A stretch of 64,000 nucleotides of DNA from JBKEDF01 sp047975325 (GCA_047975325.1 JBKEDF010000098.1:21402-85401); one strand, 5' to 3'; shown: positions 8,175-17,517, counted from the first letter of the stretch. Notes: a model not told the origin generated them from the sequence alone. Translations and numbers: made by a program.

Positions 8175-9359
8175 ATGCTCGATGCGCTCAAACCACAACC
8201 CGCAGACAAGATTCTGGCGCTGCTTCAGGCCTACAAGGAAGATCCCCGCTCCGAAAAGATCGATCTTGGCGTCGGCGTCTACAAGGACATGACAGGGCTG
8301 ACCCCGGTCATGCGCGCGGTCAAGACCGCCGAGAAACGATTGTGGGAGACGGAAACCACCAAGACCTATACCGGTCTTGCGGGTGATCCAGCCTATGCGG
8401 AGGCACTTTCGGGCCTGATTCTGGGCGATGCGGCCGATCCCACACGGCTGGCGGCCGTCGCAACCCCCGGCGGCACGGGCGCGATACGTCAGGCCCTGGA
8501 ACTGATCCGCCTGGCCCGACCGGAGGCGCGTATCTGGCTTTCTGCGCCGACCTGGCCGAACCATCCCTCGATCATCCGCTATCTGGGCATGCGGATGGCC
8601 GAATACCGCTATTTCGACGCAGCCACGCGCGGTGTCGATTTCACCGGCATGATGGAGGATCTGGCCACGGTTGCGGCGGGCGATGTGGTGCTCTTGCATG
8701 GCTGTTGTCACAACCCGACGGGAGCAAACCTGACGCTCGAACAATGGGGCGAAGTTGCAGCGCTGCTGGAAAAAACCGGTGCAGTCGCCCTGATCGATAT
8801 CGCCTATCAGGGCTTTGGCGATGGGTTGGAGGCCGATGCCGCCGGGCTGCGCCTTCTGGCCTCACGCCTGCCGGAGATGTTGATTGCGGCCTCCTGTTCC
8901 AAGAATTTCGGAATTTACCGTGAACGCGCGGGCCTTCTGGCGGCGCTGAGTCCGAACACGGGATCGCAGCCGGTAATTCAAGCCAATCTGGCCTTTCTCA
9001 ACCGGCAGAATTACAGCTTCCCACCCGATCATGGGGCAAGGCTCGTTACCATGATCCTGCGGGATGAGGCCCTGCGCACCGATTGGCAGACGGAACTTGA
9101 GGAGGTCCGGCAAAACATGCTGTCGCTGCGCCGCCAGCTTGCCGACGAGTTGCGCAAGTTTACAAATTCGGACCGTTTCGATTTCCTGGCCCAACATCGC
9201 GGCATGTTTTCCCGTCTGGGCGCAAGCCCGGAGCAGGTCGAGACACTGCGGCGCGACCATGCGATCTATATGGTCGGTGATTCCCGGCTGAATATCGCCG
9301 GACTGAATGCCAATACCGTGCCAGTGCTGGCACGGGCCATTGCAACGGCGGGCATCTGA
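8175..9359 (+). CDS. Aspartate/aromatic aminotransferase (class I, AAT subgroup Ib-like)
   Basis: A 394-residue fold-type I PLP enzyme resembling AspC/TyrB. K243 in SCSKNFGIYRERAG is the predicted PLP lysine; HGCCHNPTG (175-183) contains the conserved asparagine, with the IDIAYQGFG segment after it. Near the C-terminus SRLNIAGL matches the arginine region that binds the substrate carboxylate. It probably transaminates aspartate and aromatic amino acids with 2-oxoglutarate. It follows the sulfurtransferase gene by 24 bases and is closed by a strong bidirectional terminator. Substrate preference cannot be decided from sequence. Confidence 0.93.
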   Translation: MLDALKPQPADKILALLQAYKEDPRSEKIDLGVGVYKDMTGLTPVMRAVKTAEKRLWETETTKTYTGLAGDPAYAEALSGLILGDAADPTRLAAVATPGGTGAIRQALELIRLARPEARIWLSAPTWPNHPSIIRYLGMRMAEYRYFDAATRGVDFTGMMEDLATVAAGDVVLLHGCCHNPTGANLTLEQWGEVAALLEKTGAVALIDIAYQGFGDGLEADAAGLRLLASRLPEMLIAASCSKNFGIYRERAGLLAALSPNTGSQPVIQANLAFLNRQNYSFPPDHGARLVTMILRDEALRTDWQTELEEVRQNMLSLRRQLADELRKFTNSDRFDFLAQHRGMFSRLGASPEQVETLRRDHAIYMVGDSRLNIAGLNANTVPVLARAIATAGI

Positions 9360-9385
9360 TAAGACCGCCCCCCGCCTGCCAATAT

Positions 9386-9412
9386 AAAAAGGGGCCGCTG
9401 GCCCCTTTTTTC
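9386..9412. terminator. Bidirectional rho-independent terminator
   Basis: A perfect stem AAAAAGGGGCC / GGCCCCTTTTT with a three-base GCT loop, flanked by an A-run on one side and a T-run on the other. It sits between the convergent aminotransferase and amtB genes and can stop transcription from both strands. Confidence 0.93.
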
Positions 9413-9464
9413 TGTTCTGTCCGGCTGTGAAGGCCCGCCTGCATGGACGGCGGGCCGGATTGCC

Positions 9465-10829
9465 TCAGGTGTTATAGGCGCTTTCGCCATGGCTTACCTG
9501 ATCAAGGCCGATGCGTTCGTCATCACGTTCCACCCGCAGGCCAATGGTCATATCCACCAGCTTGAAGAGGATGAAGGAGATCACACCGCTCCAGACCACC
9601 GTCAGCGCAACCGACTGGGTCTGGATCCAGGTCTGTGCGGCGATGGAATAGTCATCCCCGTTCACCCCGCCCAGCGATGCCGCCGAAAAGACGCCCGTCA
9701 ACACCGCGCCGACGATCCCGCCGATCCCGTGGATGCCAAAGACATCAAGGCTGTCATCATAACCAAGGCGCATCTTCACGACAGTCACGAAGAAATAGCA
9801 TCCAACCGAGGCAATCACGCCCAGCACAATAGCCCCCATCGGACCGATCGTGCCACAGGCCGGGGTCACGGCCACCAGACCCGCAATCACACCCGAAGCC
9901 GCACCCAGCATTGAGGCCTTGCCCCGCATCATGCTTTCGAGGACCGCCCAGGCCACCGCTGCTGCTGCTGTCGCAACAAACGTGTTGATCATCGCAAGCG
10001 TCGCGCCGCCATTGGCCTCCAGATTGGATCCGGCGTTGAACCCAAACCAGCCGACCCAGAGCATCGAGGCACCGATCATCGTCATCACCATCGAATGGGG
10101 TGCCATGTTTTCCTTGCCATAACCAATTCGCGGCCCGATCACGAAAGCACCCACAAGGGCCGCAACACCGGCATTGATATGCACCACCGTACCACCGGCG
10201 AAATCAATCGCGCCATGCTTGAACAGCAGACCATTGCCGTCCCAGACCATATGCGCCATCGGGAAATAGGCAAAGGTTGCCCAAAGCACGGTAAAGACCA
10301 GCACCGCCGAGAATTTGATCCGTTCCGCAAAGCCGCCGATGATCAGCGCCGGCGTAAGCGCGGCAAAGGTCATCTGGAAGGCAATGAACAGGTATTCGGG
10401 GATCACATAGTCGTCCGAAAAGGTCGCCGCCATGCTATCGACCGTCACGCCCGCCAGAAACAGCTTGGCCGTTCCACCCCAGAAGGCGGATTCGCTGCCG
10501 CCGAAAGCGAAGGAATAACCGTAGACAACCCAGACGATCATCATGACCGATGCAACCAGCATGGTCTGCATCAACACCGAAAGCATGTTCTTGGAACGCA
10601 CCAGCCCGCCATAAAACAGTGCAAGCCCCGGCAGGATCATGAACGTGACCAGGATGGTCGCAGTCATCATCCAGGCGACATCACCCTTGTCCATCATGGG
10701 GGCGGCAGCCTCGGCCACGGTTTCCGCCGCTTCGGCTGCGGCCTCGGTCGCCTCCTGTGCGAAGGCCGGAAGGGCAGCAAGCCCGCCGAGCGCCGTCAGC
10801 CCCGAAAATTTCAACAGATCCTTCATCAT
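9465..10829 (-). CDS. amtB: Ammonium transporter AmtB
   Basis: A 454-residue inner-membrane ammonium channel. It begins with a predicted cleavable signal (ending near ALPAFAQ) and an unusually Ala/Glu-rich periplasmic stretch (about 25-45), followed by eleven membrane segments. Conserved landmarks are the phenylalanine-gate and recruitment-site regions and the twin histidines in MAHMVWDG and FGIHGIGG. It lies 27 bases behind glnK on the minus strand, the standard glnK-amtB arrangement in which the PII protein plugs the channel when nitrogen is plentiful. Two adjacent ATGs (10829, 10826) are possible starts; AGGGAAGATAA fits either. Confidence 0.97.
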   Translation of the reverse strand: MMKDLLKFSGLTALGGLAALPAFAQEATEAAAEAAETVAEAAAPMMDKGDVAWMMTATILVTFMILPGLALFYGGLVRSKNMLSVLMQTMLVASVMMIVWVVYGYSFAFGGSESAFWGGTAKLFLAGVTVDSMAATFSDDYVIPEYLFIAFQMTFAALTPALIIGGFAERIKFSAVLVFTVLWATFAYFPMAHMVWDGNGLLFKHGAIDFAGGTVVHINAGVAALVGAFVIGPRIGYGKENMAPHSMVMTMIGASMLWVGWFGFNAGSNLEANGGATLAMINTFVATAAAAVAWAVLESMMRGKASMLGAASGVIAGLVAVTPACGTIGPMGAIVLGVIASVGCYFFVTVVKMRLGYDDSLDVFGIHGIGGIVGAVLTGVFSAASLGGVNGDDYSIAAQTWIQTQSVALTVVWSGVISFILFKLVDMTIGLRVERDDERIGLDQVSHGESAYNT

Positions 10830-10856
10830 TTATCTTCCCTTGTCCGACATGACCGC

Positions 10857-11201
10857 TCAGAGCGCGTCGTCATTTGTTTCGCCCGTACGTACCCGGCGGG
10901 CCTGTTCCACATTCAGCACAAAGATCTTGCCATCCCCGATCTTGTCGGTACGGGCCCTGGTCGCGATCACATCCACCACCTGTTCGGCCATGGCATCAGG
11001 CACCACGAGTTCGAGCCGCATCTTCGGGACGAAATTCACCGCATATTCTGCACCACGATAGATTTCCGTATGTCCCGATTGAGACCCAAAACCCTTGATT
11101 TCCGTAACCATCATGCCCCTTACACCGATATCGGTCAGCGCCTCGCGGACCTCTTCGAGCTTGAACGGCTTGATTGCAGCTATGATGAGTTTCACCGTCA
11201 T
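10857..11201 (-). CDS. glnK: Nitrogen regulatory protein PII (GlnK type)
   Basis: A 114-residue trimeric signal protein sensing ATP/ADP and 2-oxoglutarate. The T-loop carries YRGAEY, with the tyrosine that GlnD uridylylates, and the C-terminal signature KIGDGKIFVL is intact. The start at 11201 (MTVKLIIAAIKPFK) gives the family length and follows AAGGGG; the longer frame to 11318 has no family resemblance. Directly upstream of amtB, so it is probably the GlnK paralogue that controls AmtB. A TGCA-N7-TGCA element lies about 113 bases upstream, but an NtrC or sigma-54 site could not be established. Confidence 0.96.
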   Translation of the reverse strand: MTVKLIIAAIKPFKLEEVREALTDIGVRGMMVTEIKGFGSQSGHTEIYRGAEYAVNFVPKMRLELVVPDAMAEQVVDVIATRARTDKIGDGKIFVLNVEQARRVRTGETNDDAL

Positions 11202-11449
11202 CCCCTTTCCGTTCAGCAGGCGATTTGACGCCATGCTTCTGGCTGGATTGGGGCGTATGCTGCAGGGCAGCACAAGAAATCGGGGCCGCAAAATGCCCGG
11301 ATTCCCGGCAAATTGCACATTTTTTGCACTTACCGCCTCAAACGCTTAAAAACTGTGCGGATATGCAACTTGAAACCGCCCGCTTCGGCCTCCACATCCG
11401 GGTGACTTCGGGCTATCCTACCGCCAAAGAACCGGAACGGCACAAGAGC

Positions 11450-13615
11450 ATGAGCAGAACAGGCAAAGGGCGTAGCCCGTTGGTCGCGGATCGCCGCTAC
11501 AAGACCCCCCCCCGCAAGACTGCGGTCAAAAAACCGGCAAAACGCAAACCGGCCCGGCGGCGCAAGCCGCAACGTGGCGGGCTTCTGGGCTGGTTCGGGG
11601 CACTGGCGCGGTTTTTGATGCGCATCCTGTGGGGCTTTACCTGGCGGGTGGGCGCGGTAGGCGCGATGATCCTTGGCGGCGCGACGCTTTATTTCTGGAC
11701 GACATTGCCCCCACTGGAAAGCTTGATCGATGCGCGCGCGCGCGGTTCGGTGACATTGCTTGACCGCGAAGGCAAGGTCTTTGCCTGGCGTGGCGAAACC
11801 TTTGGCGGCATGATCACGTCCGACACTGTCGCCAAACCGCTGCATGATGCGGTCGTCGCCACCGAAGACAAACGTTTCTACCGCCATCTGGGCCTGTCGC
11901 CGCGCGGCATCGCCTCGGCCGTCCGCATCAATCTGCGCGAAGGGCGCGGCCCGTTGCAGGGCAATGGCGGCTCCACCATCACCCAGCAGACCGCCAAGCT
12001 GCTTTGTCTGGGCGTGACCTATGACCCGACCAAGTGGAAATCCGAATCCGATTATGAGGCCGATTGTCGCCGGGGCGGGATCTGGCGGAAAATCCGCGAG
12101 GTGCCCTATGCGCTGGCGCTGGAAGTCAAGTACAGCAAGGATGAAATCCTGACGATCTATCTCAACCGGGCCTATCTGGGCGCGGGCGCACGCGGTTTTG
12201 AGGCTGCCGCACAACGCTATTTCGGAAAATCCGCCAATCAGGTGAATGCGGCAGAGGCCGCAATGCTGGCAGGGCTACTCAAGGCGCCATCCTATTATGC
12301 GCCGACCAATAACCTGCAACGGTCACGCGACCGGGCCAGTGTAGTCATTGGCCTGATGCAGGATCAGGGCTATCTGACACTGGCAGAGGCGGAAAGCGCA
12401 CGCCAGAACCCGGCGGCATTGTCACAAGCAGCGGATGCGCAAACAGGCGGTTATTTTGCCGATTGGGTCATGTCCGAAGGGCCGGATTTCCTGACCAGGG
12501 ACACAACCGAAGATGTCATCATGCGCACCACGCTGGATCAGCGGATCCAGAAAGCGGCGGAAACCGCCCTGACGGAGGTGTTCCGAACCAAGGTCAGCGA
12601 GGGGTCGGAAGCGCAGGCCGCAATCGTGATCATGTCGGCCGATGGGGCGGTGCGCGCCATGGTGGGCGGACGTTCCCCCCAACCCCCGGGCAGTTTCAAC
12701 CGTGCAACCATGGCCAAACGGCAAACCGGGTCGGCCTTCAAGCCCTTCCTTTATGCCGCGGCACTGGATCTGGGCTACAGCCCGGCTGATTTCGTGATGG
12801 ATGAACCCCTGACGCTCAATGTACCCGGTTCCGGTTCATGGTCGCCCAAGAATTATACCAACCGTTATCTGGGCATGATCACGCTGACAAAGGCGTTGCA
12901 GGAATCGGTCAATACCTCTGCCGTCCGGATATCCGAGGCGGTGGGCCGCAAAACCGTGCGTCAGGTGGCCTCCGATTTCGGAATCGAAAGCGATCTGGCC
13001 GCAGGGCCCGCGCTGGCGCTGGGGGTGTCGGAATCCTCGCTGCTGGAGATGACCGGCGCCTATGCCGGGATTCTCAATGGCGGATCCTCGGTACGCCCTT
13101 TCGGGCTGGTGGATCTTCGGCTGCGCGGCGATAGTGATCCGCTTTTCACACAGGAAAGCGGAATTGGCGAACGGGTGATCACGCAGGAAAGCGCGCAATA
13201 CCTGACCTATATGATGTCGATGGTGGTCGCCGAAGGCACCGGGCAACGCGCAAGGCTTCCCGACCGGCAGGCGGCGGGCAAGACGGGCACCACCCAGGCC
13301 TCCCGCGATGCGTGGTTTCTGGGCTTCACCGCCGATTACGTTGCGGGCGTCTGGATGGGCTATGACGACAACACCCCCTTGAAGGGCGTGACCGGTGGCG
13401 GGCTGCCCGCCGAAATCTGGCGCGAGGTCATGATTCGGGTGAATGAAGGCGTGCCTGCCAAACCCCTGCCCATGCTGATCCCGGAACCGCGACGTCCCCC
13501 TCCGCTTGGTGGCAACACGCAAGCCCCCACCTATGCCCCGGAGCCCACCTATCGGCAGGATGGCGATCTGGCGGAAAGGATCCTCAACGAGGTTCTGGGA
13601 ATTTTCGGAAACTGA
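11450..13615 (+). CDS. Class A penicillin-binding protein (PBP1A-like transglycosylase/transpeptidase)
   Basis: A 721-residue bifunctional peptidoglycan synthase. It has a very basic cytoplasmic N-terminus (about 1-45, rich in KKPAKRKPARRRKP), a membrane anchor (about 58-80) and a GT51 glycosyltransferase domain with EDKRFYRH, GGSTITQQ, RKIREVPYALALE and KDEILTIYLN. The transpeptidase domain has SAFK (nucleophile serine), SVN and KTGT motifs. A proline-rich C-terminus follows. The ATG at 11450 was chosen because the basic tail starts there and the upstream extension looks non-coding. It is divergent from glnK. The tail suggests interaction with DNA, lipids or divisome partners, which is speculative. 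Confidence 0.93.
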   Translation: MSRTGKGRSPLVADRRYKTPPRKTAVKKPAKRKPARRRKPQRGGLLGWFGALARFLMRILWGFTWRVGAVGAMILGGATLYFWTTLPPLESLIDARARGSVTLLDREGKVFAWRGETFGGMITSDTVAKPLHDAVVATEDKRFYRHLGLSPRGIASAVRINLREGRGPLQGNGGSTITQQTAKLLCLGVTYDPTKWKSESDYEADCRRGGIWRKIREVPYALALEVKYSKDEILTIYLNRAYLGAGARGFEAAAQRYFGKSANQVNAAEAAMLAGLLKAPSYYAPTNNLQRSRDRASVVIGLMQDQGYLTLAEAESARQNPAALSQAADAQTGGYFADWVMSEGPDFLTRDTTEDVIMRTTLDQRIQKAAETALTEVFRTKVSEGSEAQAAIVIMSADGAVRAMVGGRSPQPPGSFNRATMAKRQTGSAFKPFLYAAALDLGYSPADFVMDEPLTLNVPGSGSWSPKNYTNRYLGMITLTKALQESVNTSAVRISEAVGRKTVRQVASDFGIESDLAAGPALALGVSESSLLEMTGAYAGILNGGSSVRPFGLVDLRLRGDSDPLFTQESGIGERVITQESAQYLTYMMSMVVAEGTGQRARLPDRQAAGKTGTTQASRDAWFLGFTADYVAGVWMGYDDNTPLKGVTGGGLPAEIWREVMIRVNEGVPAKPLPMLIPEPRRPPPLGGNTQAPTYAPEPTYRQDGDLAERILNEVLGIFGN

Positions 13616-13684
13616 CCCATCGCATGACGGGCCCCAATACCCGGCAGCAAGATGATCAAGGGATCACTCCTTCACAGGGCGTGA

Positions 13685-13713
13685 TTGACATTGGGAAATT
13701 TGCATCATATTTA
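13685..13713 (+). promoter_or_regulatory. Putative sigma-70 promoter of the ROK regulator gene, with adjacent AT-rich operator
   Basis: TTGACA (13685-13690) is followed after 17 bases by TATTTA (13708-13713). An imperfect AT-rich dyad (TTTACTT-AATC-AAGTTAAA, about 13710-13728) overlaps and follows the -10 element, where a repressor would block initiation. The position 40 bases ahead of the TTG start suggests autoregulation. Confidence 0.45.
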
Positions 13714-13752
13714 CTTAATCAAGTTAAATAAATAAAACAGGGTGGAGAGAGA

Positions 13753-14892
13753 TTGCAAAGCGCGGCCGGGGAAGTTCTGACGCTCCTGCGGGATGGTGGT
13801 CCTGCATCGCGCGCCGAATTGGCCCGGACCATCGGCGTTTCGGCAGCAGCACTTTCAAAGGTAACGGCAGATCTGACCCGGCTGGGCGCCATCCGCGAGG
13901 CGCAATCATCGGCACGGGATGGCTTGGGGCGCCCTCCGATCAACCTGATGCTGGATCGCGAGGCATTTCTGATGATCGGCGCCCATATCGGCGCGGGGTT
14001 AGTGGAGCTGGTCATCACGGATGCATTGCTGGGCAGGCTGGCGGTGGATGTATTTTCCTTTGATCGCGACATCGCGATCGAAGATCTCGTTCTGCAGCTT
14101 TGCGTCCGGATCGAAAAACTGATCGCCGATCATGCCCTGCCCCGCGCGCGTATCCGGGGCCTTGGCGTCGGGGTGCCGGGCGGGGTGGATCTTGACGGGC
14201 GGCTCAATGTGTTTTCCGCCTTCGCACAATGGAGCAACATACCCTTCGCCGATCTCTTGGAAGAACGACTGGCCCTGCCGGTTTTCGTCGAACATAACGC
14301 AGCCTCCATCGCGCTGGCCGAAAGCCGTTTCGGGGCAGGCAACGGATGTGACCGGGCGCTTTATGTTTATCTCGGCTCGGGGATCGGTGCGGGCATTGCC
14401 CATGCCGGGGCGCGAAAATGCCGTTCGGTCGAGATCGGCCATATCGTCGTGGATCCGGATGGCAGCACCTGTACCTGCGGTGGAACAGGCTGTCTGGAAA
14501 CAATTTTTTCGCGCAGCGCGCTTCTGGACATGGTTGGCGCCAAGGACCGTTCCGAAAAGGGGCTGATTGCCGCAGCAATGAAAACGGAAGGCTGGGGGCA
14601 ATGCTATGCCGTGTTCCTGTCTTCGCTTTCCACGGCGATCACGCTTCTGGAACCGGAGATCGTTGTACTGGGCGGTTATTTCGGATCTGCGCCCGATGCA
14701 TTCTTCGAAGATCTGCGCCGGGATCTGCCGCGCAGACTGATGCCGCAGCAAGGCGCAACGCTTGGCATCATGCGCACCTCGTATCGCGAACAGGCCGGGG
14801 CCATGGGCGCCGCCTGCGCCGGGTTGGAACGTTTCGTTTTCAGCGACCCGTTTTCAACCCGCCATCGCAGAAGACCAGGCGAAACAGGATAA
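13753..14892 (+). CDS. ROK-family transcriptional regulator
   Basis: A 379-residue protein with a winged helix-turn-helix at the N-terminus (ASRAELARTIGVSAAALSK, about 18-36) fused to a ROK sugar-binding domain. The zinc-site signature CTCGGTGCLE and EIGH histidine are present, but the catalytic aspartate of ROK kinases is replaced (VEHNAAS), as expected for a regulator without kinase activity. The start is a TTG preceded by GGTGGAGAGA. It leads the importer/sulfatase genes in the same direction, with only 26 bases before the permease gene, and probably senses their substrate. A sugar-like or polyol ligand is likely for the family, but unknown here. Confidence 0.85.
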   Translation: MQSAAGEVLTLLRDGGPASRAELARTIGVSAAALSKVTADLTRLGAIREAQSSARDGLGRPPINLMLDREAFLMIGAHIGAGLVELVITDALLGRLAVDVFSFDRDIAIEDLVLQLCVRIEKLIADHALPRARIRGLGVGVPGGVDLDGRLNVFSAFAQWSNIPFADLLEERLALPVFVEHNAASIALAESRFGAGNGCDRALYVYLGSGIGAGIAHAGARKCRSVEIGHIVVDPDGSTCTCGGTGCLETIFSRSALLDMVGAKDRSEKGLIAAAMKTEGWGQCYAVFLSSLSTAITLLEPEIVVLGGYFGSAPDAFFEDLRRDLPRRLMPQQGATLGIMRTSYREQAGAMGAACAGLERFVFSDPFSTRHRRRPGETG

Positions 14893-14918
14893 CATCAGGA
14901 AACCAACGGGAGGATTGA

Positions 14919-15716
14919 ATGGCCGAAAGCGGCAGCTTGAACATTGGGGAAAAGAAGGATCTGGTTGAACGGATCCCCACCGCCACCTTTGGCGCAATTT
15001 CCTTTGCACTCGGCATCGGGCTCTGGTGGCTGGTGACGGCTTCGGGGGTATCGGACCTGCCGACCCCCGGCGCAGTTGCGATCCGCATGATCGAACTGGC
15101 CGCCAATGGCCAGCTTCTGACCGATACGCTGGCCTCTTTGCGCCGGGTGCTGATCGGATTCATATTGGGGGTGGCCATCGCCGTTCCCATCGGTTTTCTC
15201 ATGGGCTGGTATGGATTGGCACGGGCCCTGATGGAACCATGGATCCAGTTCTTCCGGGTCATTCCGCCGCTTGCGATCATCCCTCTGGCCATCGTGACGC
15301 TGGGGATCGATGAAACACCGAAAATCTTTGTCATTTTCCTTGCTTCCTTCCTTTCTTCCGTGGTTGCGACCTATCAGGGTGTCACCAATGTGGACCGCAC
15401 CTATATCAACGCGGCCAGGGTTCTGGGTGCCTCGGATTGGGTAATTTTCCGTTCCGTTGTGGTGCCGGCCTCCACCCCCTTCATCCTTGTGGGGTTCAGG
15501 ATCGGGCTGGGTTCGGCCTGGGCAACCGTGGTTGCGGCGGAACTGATTGCGGCACAATCGGGCCTCGGTTTTCGCATGCAGCAGGCGCAGCTTTACTACG
15601 ATCTGCCAACCATCTTCGTCAGCCTTGTTGCCATCGGTGTGCTGGGCCTGATCATGGACCGGATCGTGATGCGGACCGATGAATATCTGACCCGCTGGCA
15701 GGAGAAGGGCAAATGA
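14919..15716 (+). CDS. ABC transporter permease, NitT/TauT (SsuC/TauC) type
   Basis: A 265-residue inner-membrane permease with about six predicted membrane segments. The cytoplasmic coupling (EAA-like) loop is seen around NAARVLGASDWVIFRSVVVP (about residues 163-182), and the PTPGAVAIRM segment is typical of the family. The ATG follows GGGAGGATTGA. Its stop overlaps the ATPase start (ATGATGA). Together with the next two genes it forms a complete importer of the nitrate/sulfonate/taurine class, placed directly before a sulfatase gene, which suggests a sulfate ester or sulfonate as cargo. Confidence 0.92.
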   Translation: MAESGSLNIGEKKDLVERIPTATFGAISFALGIGLWWLVTASGVSDLPTPGAVAIRMIELAANGQLLTDTLASLRRVLIGFILGVAIAVPIGFLMGWYGLARALMEPWIQFFRVIPPLAIIPLAIVTLGIDETPKIFVIFLASFLSSVVATYQGVTNVDRTYINAARVLGASDWVIFRSVVVPASTPFILVGFRIGLGSAWATVVAAELIAAQSGLGFRMQQAQLYYDLPTIFVSLVAIGVLGLIMDRIVMRTDEYLTRWQEKGK

Positions 15717-16501
15717 TGACCTCCATATCCGATCCGAAGATCGTCTTTGACCATGTCGGCAAGGTCTTTGGCGATGGCCCCAGCGCATTTACCGCACTTG
15801 AGGATTTCAACCTGCAAATCGGCGATGGGGAAATCGTCACAGTGGTGGGGCCTTCGGGCTGCGGCAAATCCACGGCAATGAATATCGCAGCCGGATTGCT
15901 GCTGCCCAATAGCGGAACCTGCACCGTAGGTGGCAAGGCCGTAACCGGCCCCGGCCCGGATCGCGGCGTGATCTTTCAGCAATATGCGCTGTTTCCCTGG
16001 CTAAGCGTGCGCAAGAATGTGGAATTCGGGCTGAAGCTTCAGGGCATGAATGCCGCGGAGCGCCGCAAACGTGCCGAACATTACATCAATCTGGTCGGGC
16101 TGGGCGATTTTGCCGACGCCCTGCCCAAGATGCTGTCGGGCGGAATGAAACAGCGCTGCGCCATTGCCCGGGCCTATGCCGTGGATCCGTCAGTCCTGCT
16201 GATGGATGAACCTTTTGGCGCTTTGGATGCGTTGACCCGGGTCCGGTTGCAAGATCAGCTTCTGGATACCTGGGCGCGTGACAAGCGGACAATCATGTTC
16301 ATTACCCATGACGTGGATGAGGCTGTTTATCTGGCCAATCGTGTAATCGTGATGGCCGCGCGCCCAGGCCGGTTGCAGGAAATCATCAATGTCGATCTGC
16401 CCTATCCCCGTAGCGAAGAAATCCGGCTTTCACCCGAATTCCAGCGTATTCGAAACGAAGTCTGGCATGGCGTTTATTCGCGCTCTGCCGAAACAACCTG
16501 A
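15713..16501 (+). CDS. ABC transporter ATP-binding protein, NitT/TauT type
   Basis: A 262-residue ATPase with Walker A GPSGCGKST (about 46-54), a Q-loop IFQQYALFPWLS, signature LSGGMKQRCAIARA and Walker B VLLMDEPFGALD, then the switch histidine in FITHDVDEA. It overlaps the permease gene by four bases and is followed after 20 bases by the binding-protein gene. It powers import by the permease at 14919-15716. It is clearly a paralogue of the ATPase at 139-933 but belongs to a different transporter. Confidence 0.93.
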   Translation: MMTSISDPKIVFDHVGKVFGDGPSAFTALEDFNLQIGDGEIVTVVGPSGCGKSTAMNIAAGLLLPNSGTCTVGGKAVTGPGPDRGVIFQQYALFPWLSVRKNVEFGLKLQGMNAAERRKRAEHYINLVGLGDFADALPKMLSGGMKQRCAIARAYAVDPSVLLMDEPFGALDALTRVRLQDQLLDTWARDKRTIMFITHDVDEAVYLANRVIVMAARPGRLQEIINVDLPYPRSEEIRLSPEFQRIRNEVWHGVYSRSAETT

Positions 16502-16521
16502 AAATCCAAAGGGAGAATATC

Positions 16522-17490
16522 ATGAAACTGACGAAACGCGCATTTCTTACTGCAATCGGCGGCACATCGCTGGCCATGGCAATGGCGGGCGGGGCGCTTG
16601 CGGAAACCGACAAGATCCGCATGGGCTACATCGCTGATTACTTTGGCACCAGCATGGTGGCCATCGCCACCGCACAGGACCTCTGGGCCAAACACGGGCT
16701 CGAAGCGGATCTGAAGGTCTTCACCAACGGGCCGATTCAGGTCCAGGCGCTTGGTGCGGACTCGCTCGATTTCGCCTATATCGGTGCCGGGGCACTTTGG
16801 CTGCCGGCCTCAGGTCAGGCCAAGGTGATTGCGGTTAATGCGCTTGGCTATTCCGACCGCGTGATTGCCCAGCCCGGGATTGAATCGATCGAGGATCTGA
16901 AAGGTAAAAAGGTTGGTGTGCCGGAAGGGACATCGGGCGACATGCTGCTGCGTCTGGCCCTGCAACACGCGGGCATGAGCCTTGAGGATATCGAAGTCGT
17001 CAAGATGGATCCCAGCACGACCGTCACGGCCTTCGCCTCTGGTCAGGTGGATGCGGCAGGCATCTGGTACCCCTTTGTCGAGGTCATCCGTTCCCGCGTG
17101 CCCGACATGAAGGAACTCAGCACCAATGAGGATTTCTTCCCCGATATCGCCTTTCCTTCCAGCTTTATCGTCTCCGATACGATGGCCGGAAATGAGGCCG
17201 TCATCCGGAAGGTCAATGCGGTGATCAAGGAAGCGCTCGATTTCCGCCGTGACAACCTGGAAGAGGCAGTGTCAATCACTGCGAAATTCCTTAACGTTCC
17301 GGAAGAGCCGTTGGCCAAGGAGGCCGTTCTGGCCAAACTGCCCAGCAGCGCGGAACTGGAAGAACTGACCCGCGAAGGCAAGGTTGCAGGCTGGTTCGAC
17401 ACGCTGGCGGGTCTCTATGCCGATTTCGGTCGGATCGAAAATCCGCTGCCGGCCTCGGAATTCTATCTTGGTGATCTCTACGCCGAATAA
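16522..17490 (+). CDS. ABC transporter substrate-binding protein, NitT/TauT (NMT1/SsuA-like)
   Basis: A 322-residue periplasmic binding protein. The signal peptide ends at GGALA|E (about residue 27). The mature part shows the SsuA-like layout: MGYIADYFGTSMVAIA near the start, then DLKGKKVGVPEGTSGD (about 118-133) and the ASGQVDAAGIW hinge. The ATG follows AAAGGGAGAATATC. A stem-loop lies just after the stop, which would help keep this gene more highly expressed than its neighbours. Ligand unknown; the linked sulfatase suggests a sulfonate or sulfate ester. Confidence 0.9.
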   Translation: MKLTKRAFLTAIGGTSLAMAMAGGALAETDKIRMGYIADYFGTSMVAIATAQDLWAKHGLEADLKVFTNGPIQVQALGADSLDFAYIGAGALWLPASGQAKVIAVNALGYSDRVIAQPGIESIEDLKGKKVGVPEGTSGDMLLRLALQHAGMSLEDIEVVKMDPSTTVTAFASGQVDAAGIWYPFVEVIRSRVPDMKELSTNEDFFPDIAFPSSFIVSDTMAGNEAVIRKVNAVIKEALDFRRDNLEEAVSITAKFLNVPEEPLAKEAVLAKLPSSAELEELTREGKVAGWFDTLAGLYADFGRIENPLPASEFYLGDLYAE

Positions 17491-17517
17491 GGATCGGAAG
17501 ATCATGAAAATGGCGAG

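Noticed and set aside
7260..8744. Long minus-strand reading frame opposite the sulfurtransferase and aminotransferase genes
   Set aside because: Covers parts of two real plus-strand genes, with no motif of its own; a GC-rich antisense artefact.
11313..11328. Sigma-54 promoter for the PBP gene
   Set aside because: The nearly invariant GG of the -24 element is TG, and a nitrogen-type promoter has no obvious meaning for a PBP gene. Kept only as a low-interest observation.
13753..14892. ROK protein as a sugar kinase
   Set aside because: It has an N-terminal winged helix, and the kinase aspartate is replaced (VEHN), so a regulator is the better call.
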